Shown: piece after piece, positions 60,603 to 64,000 of the stretch
Position numbering within the stretch: the first letter of the stretch is position 1
How the letters are laid out: each line of letters starts with the position of its first letter
Position numbers and translations under genes: made by a program
The notes under the pieces: model-generated
Seen by the model: only the letters and a program-made list of their open reading frames with translations
What the model was told of the DNA's origin: nothing
Databases searched by the model: none
Origin: an uncultured Treponema sp.
GTDB taxonomy: Bacteria; Spirochaetota; Spirochaetia; Treponematales; Treponemataceae
Direction of reading: 5' to 3'
Length of the DNA: 64,000 nt
Assembly: GCA_938039145.1 (NCBI GenBank)
Contig: CALHVG010000003.1
Coordinates: forward strand, 10,937-74,936

Positions 60603-61937
60603 ATGGCAAGCAATCCTATTGTTAATATGTTTAGACTTAAAGAACTTCGCATTCGATTGTTGTTTACGCTGTTGGTTCTGGCGGTCTTTCGATTGGGTAG
60701 CGTTCTGACTATTCCCGGAATAGATGCGAACGTTCTGTTCAATTACTTTAGCGAATTGGCGAATCAGAACAAAAATGCGTTCGCCAGTTATATGGACTTT
60801 TTTGTGGGAGGTGCATTTTCTAATTTCTCGATTTTTATGTTGGGAGTTATGCCTTACATCTCCACGCAGATTATCATGCAGCTTGCTGTGATTATTTTCC
60901 CGTCGCTTAAAAGGATTGTTCAGGAGGATGGCGGACAGCGAAAAATGGCGCAATGGATAAGGCTCGGCACCGTATTGGTGTGTATCCTTCAGTCCTATGC
61001 GGTTACTGTTTATGCCGGAAGCATCCCCGGATGCATCCTTATCGCTCCAAGATGGAAGTTTAATGTCCTTGCGATGCTTACCGTTACTACCGGTTCTATG
61101 ATTACGGTATGGCTCGGAGACCAGATTACAGCCAACGGAATCGGCAACGGAATCTCAATGATGATTTTTGCCGGTATCGTCGCAAGGATTCCAAGCGCCA
61201 TAGTCGAATTGTACAAAAAGGTTATGGACGGCTCGGTTCAATTTGTCTTTGTTATCGTGGTTCTCTTGATGTTTGTCGCGATAATCGCTTTGGTGGTATA
61301 CGAAGAATCAGGGGAACGCAAAATTCCGGTTCACTATGCGAAAAGGGTTGTCGGAAGAAAAATGTACGGCGTAAAAAACACGTACATTCCTTTCAAAATA
61401 AATCCGTCGAACGTGATTCCGTTGATTTTTGCGTCTTCTCTTCTGATGTTGCCGCTCCAGTTGGTGTCAATGATAGGAAGCAATCAGAATTCCTCAAGAT
61501 GGGTTGCAAGGCTTTCCGCCATTCTTACACCACACGGACTTTGGTACAATGTTTTGCTTGTGATTCTTATAGTGTTTTTTGCATACTTCTACACTCAGGT
61601 TACTCTGAACCCTACGGAAATCGCAAAAAATATCCGTGAGAACGGTGGTTCAATCCCAGGGGTGCGAACCGACAAGACTGAAGAATATCTTCAGAAAATA
61701 TTGAATAGATTGGTGCTACCGGGTTCTTTGTTCCTGGCGTTCATTGCAATCGTTCCGACGATTGTTCAGAATGCGTTCCATTTTCCTCCATCAGTTGCAA
61801 TGTTGATGGGTGGAACTTCGCTTATCATTTTGGTGGGTGTGGATTTGGATACCATGAGCCAAGTAGAGGCTCTTCTGAAAATGCATCATCAGGACGGGCT
61901 TACAAAGAAAGGTAGAATCAGATCGCGAAATCTTTAG
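60603..61937 (+). CDS. secY: Preprotein translocase subunit SecY
   Basis: 444 residues, ten membrane helices. The plug region after helix 1, the GLGNGISM-like NGIGNGISMMIF segment, and the cytoplasmic loop PVHYAKRVVGRK that meets SecA and the ribosome are visible. It forms the channel with SecE (27887) and SecG (not here). In many bacteria adk and map follow; here rpmJ does, after a structured gap. Confidence 0.98.
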   Translation: MASNPIVNMFRLKELRIRLLFTLLVLAVFRLGSVLTIPGIDANVLFNYFSELANQNKNAFASYMDFFVGGAFSNFSIFMLGVMPYISTQIIMQLAVIIFPSLKRIVQEDGGQRKMAQWIRLGTVLVCILQSYAVTVYAGSIPGCILIAPRWKFNVLAMLTVTTGSMITVWLGDQITANGIGNGISMMIFAGIVARIPSAIVELYKKVMDGSVQFVFVIVVLLMFVAIIALVVYEESGERKIPVHYAKRVVGRKMYGVKNTYIPFKINPSNVIPLIFASSLLMLPLQLVSMIGSNQNSSRWVARLSAILTPHGLWYNVLLVILIVFFAYFYTQVTLNPTEIAKNIRENGGSIPGVRTDKTEEYLQKILNRLVLPGSLFLAFIAIVPTIVQNAFHFPPSVAMLMGGTSLIILVGVDLDTMSQVEALLKMHHQDGLTKKGRIRSRNL

Positions 61938-61965
61938 GAATTCGCGAATTAACAGTAGAAAAGGA

Positions 61966-62045
61966 TTGGGAATAGTGATAGACTGATTCGCACCGAATTG
62001 TCTCTCATTGCGAGGTGCTAAGATTCGGAGTGAAACTATTCCCAA
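61966..62045 (+). promoter_or_regulatory. Stem-loop covering the rpmJ ribosome binding site
   Basis: TTGGGAATAGT (61966-61976) pairs perfectly with ACTATTCCCAA (62035-62045). Inside, GCACC/GGTGC and CCGAAT/ATTCGG offer competing short stems. The right arm runs into the AAGGGGG ribosome binding site of rpmJ (62044-62050), so the fold could limit translation of rpmJ. Confidence 0.6.
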
Positions 62046-62056
62046 GGGGGTCTTTC

Positions 62057-62170
62057 ATGAAAGTACGAACCAGCGTAAAACCTATCTGCGACAAGTGCAA
62101 GGTTATAAAGAGAAACGGTATTATACGTATCATTTGCTCTAATCCTAAGCACAAGCAGAGACAGGGCTAA
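62057..62170 (+). CDS. rpmJ: 50S ribosomal protein L36
   Basis: 37 residues: [19 protein letters not shown], then a zinc ribbon (C11, C14, C27, H32), the C+ form. AAGGGGG is its ribosome binding site. Starts the alpha-operon part with rpsM and rpsK. Confidence 0.96.
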   Translation: MKVRTSVKPICDKCKVIKRNGIIRIICSNPKHKQRQG

Positions 62171-62180
62171 GGAGTAACAG

Positions 62181-62549
62181 ATGGCTCGAATATCGGGAGT
62201 TGATATCCCAAACAAACATTTATGTATTGCCTTGACTTATATTTATGGCATTGGCAATTCACTGGCGGCAAAAATCTGCAAAGAAGGTAATCTTGACCCG
62301 ATGATGATGGCAAATGACCTTACACAGGAACAGATTGCTGTAATACGTGATATCATCGAAAAAAATTACAAAGTTGAAGGTCGTCTCCGCACGGAAATCG
62401 GTCTTAATCTTAAGCGCTTGATTGACATAGGCTGCTATCGCGGTCTTAGGCACAAGAGAGGTCTTCCCGTTCGTGGGCAAAGGACGCGTACAAACGCCCG
62501 AACTCGCAAAGGAAAAAAGAAGACTGTTGCTAATAAGAAGAAGGCTTAG
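62181..62549 (+). CDS. rpsM: 30S ribosomal protein S13
   Basis: 122 residues. S13 bridges the 30S head to the 50S and touches P-site tRNA with its Lys/Arg tail ([15 protein letters not shown]). [13 protein letters not shown] is the standard start. Confidence 0.98.
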   Translation: MARISGVDIPNKHLCIALTYIYGIGNSLAAKICKEGNLDPMMMANDLTQEQIAVIRDIIEKNYKVEGRLRTEIGLNLKRLIDIGCYRGLRHKRGLPVRGQRTRTNARTRKGKKKTVANKKKA

Positions 62550-62563
62550 GGCGGAGGAAACTG

Positions 62564-62944
62564 ATGGCTACAGCTAAAAAGCGAAAGGAAAAGAAGAGCG
62601 TATTTGAAGGTAATGTATACATTCAAGCTACGTTCAATAATACTATCGTAACAATTACAGATTTGAAAGGAAATGCCATTTCTTGGGCATCTTCTGGCGG
62701 TCTTGGATTTCGTGGAGCAAAAAAATCTACTCCATTTGCGGCGCAGACTGTTGCCGAGACTGCTGTGCAGAAAGCGGCAAGTTACGGTTTGAGGGAAGTT
62801 CATGTTTACATCAAAGGACCGGGAATGGGTCGCGAGAACGCTATCCGTTCATTGGGTGCTATGGGACTTAAAGTCAAGTCCATACATGATGTAACTCCGA
62901 TTCCTCATAACGGATGCCGACCAAGAAAAACTCGCCGTATGTAA
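62564..62944 (+). CDS. rpsK: 30S ribosomal protein S11
   Basis: 126 residues. S11 lies on the 30S platform near the mRNA exit. [17 protein letters not shown] and the C-terminal [14 protein letters not shown] are family marks. It is the last complete spirochaete gene in the window. Confidence 0.98.
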   Translation: MATAKKRKEKKSVFEGNVYIQATFNNTIVTITDLKGNAISWASSGGLGFRGAKKSTPFAAQTVAETAVQKAASYGLREVHVYIKGPGMGRENAIRSLGAMGLKVKSIHDVTPIPHNGCRPRKTRRM

Positions 62945-63184
62945 TTTGGATTGATAGGAGCTGGTCTGTTTTGCCGCCCGAAAATGGCGGAAAACATAAG
63001 GCTAGCATGATAATGAAAACTCCGTAAAATCCATGGCAGAAACTACGAGTGCATCGGTGTTTTTGGTTACTGGTTTTTGTTTTTGAAAACATGACGGAGT
63101 TTCCGGGCTGGAAAGCGTTCCAGTTCGGTAGATGTATGAAGAAGATTCTTTAATAAGAGTTCTATTCAAAACAAAGGAGTTAAG
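62945..63184 (+). other. Structured leader between rpsK and rpoA
   Basis: 240 nt without a frame. AAACTCCGT (63017-63025) pairs perfectly with ACGGAGTTT (63094-63102). A hairpin CCGGGCTGGAA/TTCCAGTTCGG (63103-63128, G-T pairs) follows. AAAGGAG lies 5 bp before the rpoA ATG. Confidence 0.45.
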
Positions 63185-63199
63185 ATGGCTCGCAAAAAC
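63185..63199 (+). pseudogene. rpoA: First five codons of rpoA, cut off at the join
   Basis: ATG at 63185 with AAAGGAG before it reads M-A-R-K-N, the expected start of a treponemal RNA polymerase alpha subunit in the expected place after rpsK. From 63200 on the frame bears no likeness to RpoA and the minus strand codes instead. Not a biological pseudogene in my view, but a gene broken by a chimeric contig join. Confidence 0.7.
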
Positions 63200-63280
63200 A
63201 GCACCGAGTGTGAATCCTCCGCTCCCGTCAAAGAGACTGCCGAGCGTGAGCGGCGTATGCGTATTCACGCGCTCCCTCAT
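63200..63280 (-). CDS. DNA (cytosine-5) methyltransferase, N-terminus only
   Basis: From the ATG at 63280 the minus strand reads MRERVNTHTPLTLGSLFDGSG, then GFTLGAV. LGSLFDGSGGF is motif I (AdoMet binding) of phage and restriction-type C5 methyltransferases. The frame loses likeness to the family at the join, so only about 26 residues are present. Its start overlaps the stop of the small phage gene (ATGA), as in a compact phage operon. Confidence 0.65.
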
Positions 63281-63543
63281 GCTGTCATACGTTCGAGCAT
63301 CTTTCCCGTCATCCAGATCGCCCCGTCAATGACAAGCGGCAGGAAGATGCGGTCGCGGAATCTGCACCATCCCGTCTCCTTCTCTGCACTCTCGCGAAGT
63401 GCTGCCGTGTATGCGGCAGACACCTCACGCGCCGCCGGGAGTCCCTTCTCATGCAGCCAGAGGACGGTCGCTTCCTTCGCTTCCGTCCGCACAAAGTCCC
63501 CCACATGATTCTTCAGCTCGTTTTGAATATGTTCCAGTTTCAT
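63277..63543 (-). CDS. Small phage-type protein next to the lysis amidase
   Basis: 88 residues from the ATG at 63543 (a TTG two codons earlier would overlap the amidase stop). The N-terminal half is helical (KLEHIQNELKNHVGDFV). A short hydrophobic stretch near the C-terminus (FLPLVIDGAIWMTGKML) is too short for a typical holin. I do not recognise the family. Its place between amidase and methyltransferase, with overlapping starts and stops, suggests a phage lysis or late-gene region. Confidence 0.5.
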   Translation of the reverse strand: MKLEHIQNELKNHVGDFVRTEAKEATVLWLHEKGLPAAREVSAAYTAALRESAEKETGWCRFRDRIFLPLVIDGAIWMTGKMLERMTA

Positions 63544-63545
63544 CT

Positions 63546-64000
63546 TCAACTCTCTCCTTCATAGTCCGTTACCCCACGCGCAATGGCGCGAGCAAATTCA
63601 TCCTGCTGACTGCGAAGCAACTGCGCATCGCCCGCATGGTCGATAAACGCAAGCTCCACAAGCACAGAGACCGCATCGGTGTTGCTCAGAACATACAGAC
63701 CGTTGACACCGGGCTTTGCACCCTTCACGCCGCGATCCGTTGTACCGAGCGCATCCACAATCTGATTCTGAATGCAGCGTGCCAGTGTCTCCCCTGCGCC
63801 GCTTCCGTAGAAGTGCCAGACCTCCGTTCCGTTCGCACTGCCGTTACAGGCGTTGCAATGAATGGAGATGAATACGTCCGCATCGCTGTTGTTGGAAGCT
63901 AAGACAACTTCATGCAGACTGTCGGATTGGAGACTCCCCACAACTTCTACACCTGCGGCAGCGAGATACCCCGCCACAAGGTCAGCGACATTCTTTGCAA
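63546..64000 (-). CDS. N-acetylmuramoyl-L-alanine amidase (Amidase_3), partial
   Basis: The frame runs off the right end of the window, so the start is missing. About 151 residues are visible. FISIHCNA holds a zinc-binding His, followed by GTEVWHFYGSGAGETLA, RGVKGAKPGVNGLYVL and the catalytic Glu in VLVELAFIDHAGD. It cleaves the bond between MurNAc and the stem peptide, probably as a phage endolysin. Codon use is GC-rich, unlike all genes to the left. Confidence 0.85.
   Translation of the reverse strand, partial: AKNVADLVAGYLAAAGVEVVGSLQSDSLHEVVLASNNSDADVFISIHCNACNGSANGTEVWHFYGSGAGETLARCIQNQIVDALGTTDRGVKGAKPGVNGLYVLSNTDAVSVLVELAFIDHAGDAQLLRSQQDEFARAIARGVTDYEGES

Noticed and set aside
63185..63508. 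A plus-strand frame beginning MARKNSTECESS as a novel protein
   Set aside because: Only its first five codons are real (rpoA start). The rest is the reverse complement of the methyltransferase and the small phage gene.
63200..64000. Real prophage insertion into rpoA
   Set aside because: It would destroy an essential gene within five codons, and no attachment-site repeat or integrase is visible. The methyltransferase is also cut at the same point, which fits a chimeric join better.

Overview
The window reads as a chromosomal stretch of a host-associated, anaerobic Treponema-like spirochaete. The gene order is tRNA-Thr, rpmG, tRNA-Trp, secE, nusG, rplKAJL, rpoBC, then rpsL-rpsG, then tuf and the S10/spc ribosomal operons with no fusA in between. 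RpoB carries Asn where E. coli has Ser531, a known spirochaete trait. Rubredoxin, an NfnAB electron-bifurcating transhydrogenase and many short secreted proteins and lipoproteins fit the same picture. Species cannot be assigned by eye.

Layout. 1-2.9 kb: the end of an unidentified beta-rich protein and an outer-membrane-barrel-like protein. 3.2-5.6 kb: nfnA-nfnB. 5.6-9.4 kb: a GerMN-domain protein, a convergent secreted protein and proS. 9.5-13.3 kb: structured intergenic repeats, a CsgG/DUF4810/DUF799 lipoprotein trio and galE. 13.3-14.1 kb: a divergent intergenic region with two terminator-like stems. 14.1-17.2 kb: argC, translationally coupled to a protease-less FtsH-like AAA+ protein, then a PfkB sugar kinase. 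17.2-24.7 kb: a second copy of the structured intergenic element, radA, a three-gene sensory operon (degenerate GGDEF protein, solute-binding membrane sensor, hybrid-type histidine kinase with a degenerate receiver) and a facing OmpR-type regulator. 24.7-27.3 kb: rlmB, a YchJ-like SEC-C protein and serine O-acetyltransferase.

27.4-39.1 kb is the tRNA/rpmG/secE/nusG/rplKAJL/rpoBC cluster. 39.2-47.5 kb is an AT-rich surface-polysaccharide island between rpoC and rpsL: glf, four or five glycosyltransferase genes or fragments, a Wzy-like polymerase and a GlfT-like transferase. It points to a galactofuranose-containing glycan, and it contains a frameshifted glycosyltransferase, a tandem half-copy and a run of nine G. 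47.7-48.2 kb is a divergent pair, a Fur-like winged-helix protein of only 78 residues and rubredoxin, with a perfect palindromic operator over the regulator's -10 box. 48.6-63.2 kb is the str/S10/spc/alpha ribosomal block up to the first codons of rpoA.

At about 63.19-63.20 kb the sequence changes abruptly. rpoA breaks off after about five codons and is replaced by higher-GC sequence on the other strand encoding a phage-type N-acetylmuramoyl-L-alanine amidase, a small phage-like protein and the N-terminus of a cytosine-5 DNA methyltransferase. This is most simply a chimeric assembly join to a Firmicutes (probably Negativicutes) prophage, not a real insertion.
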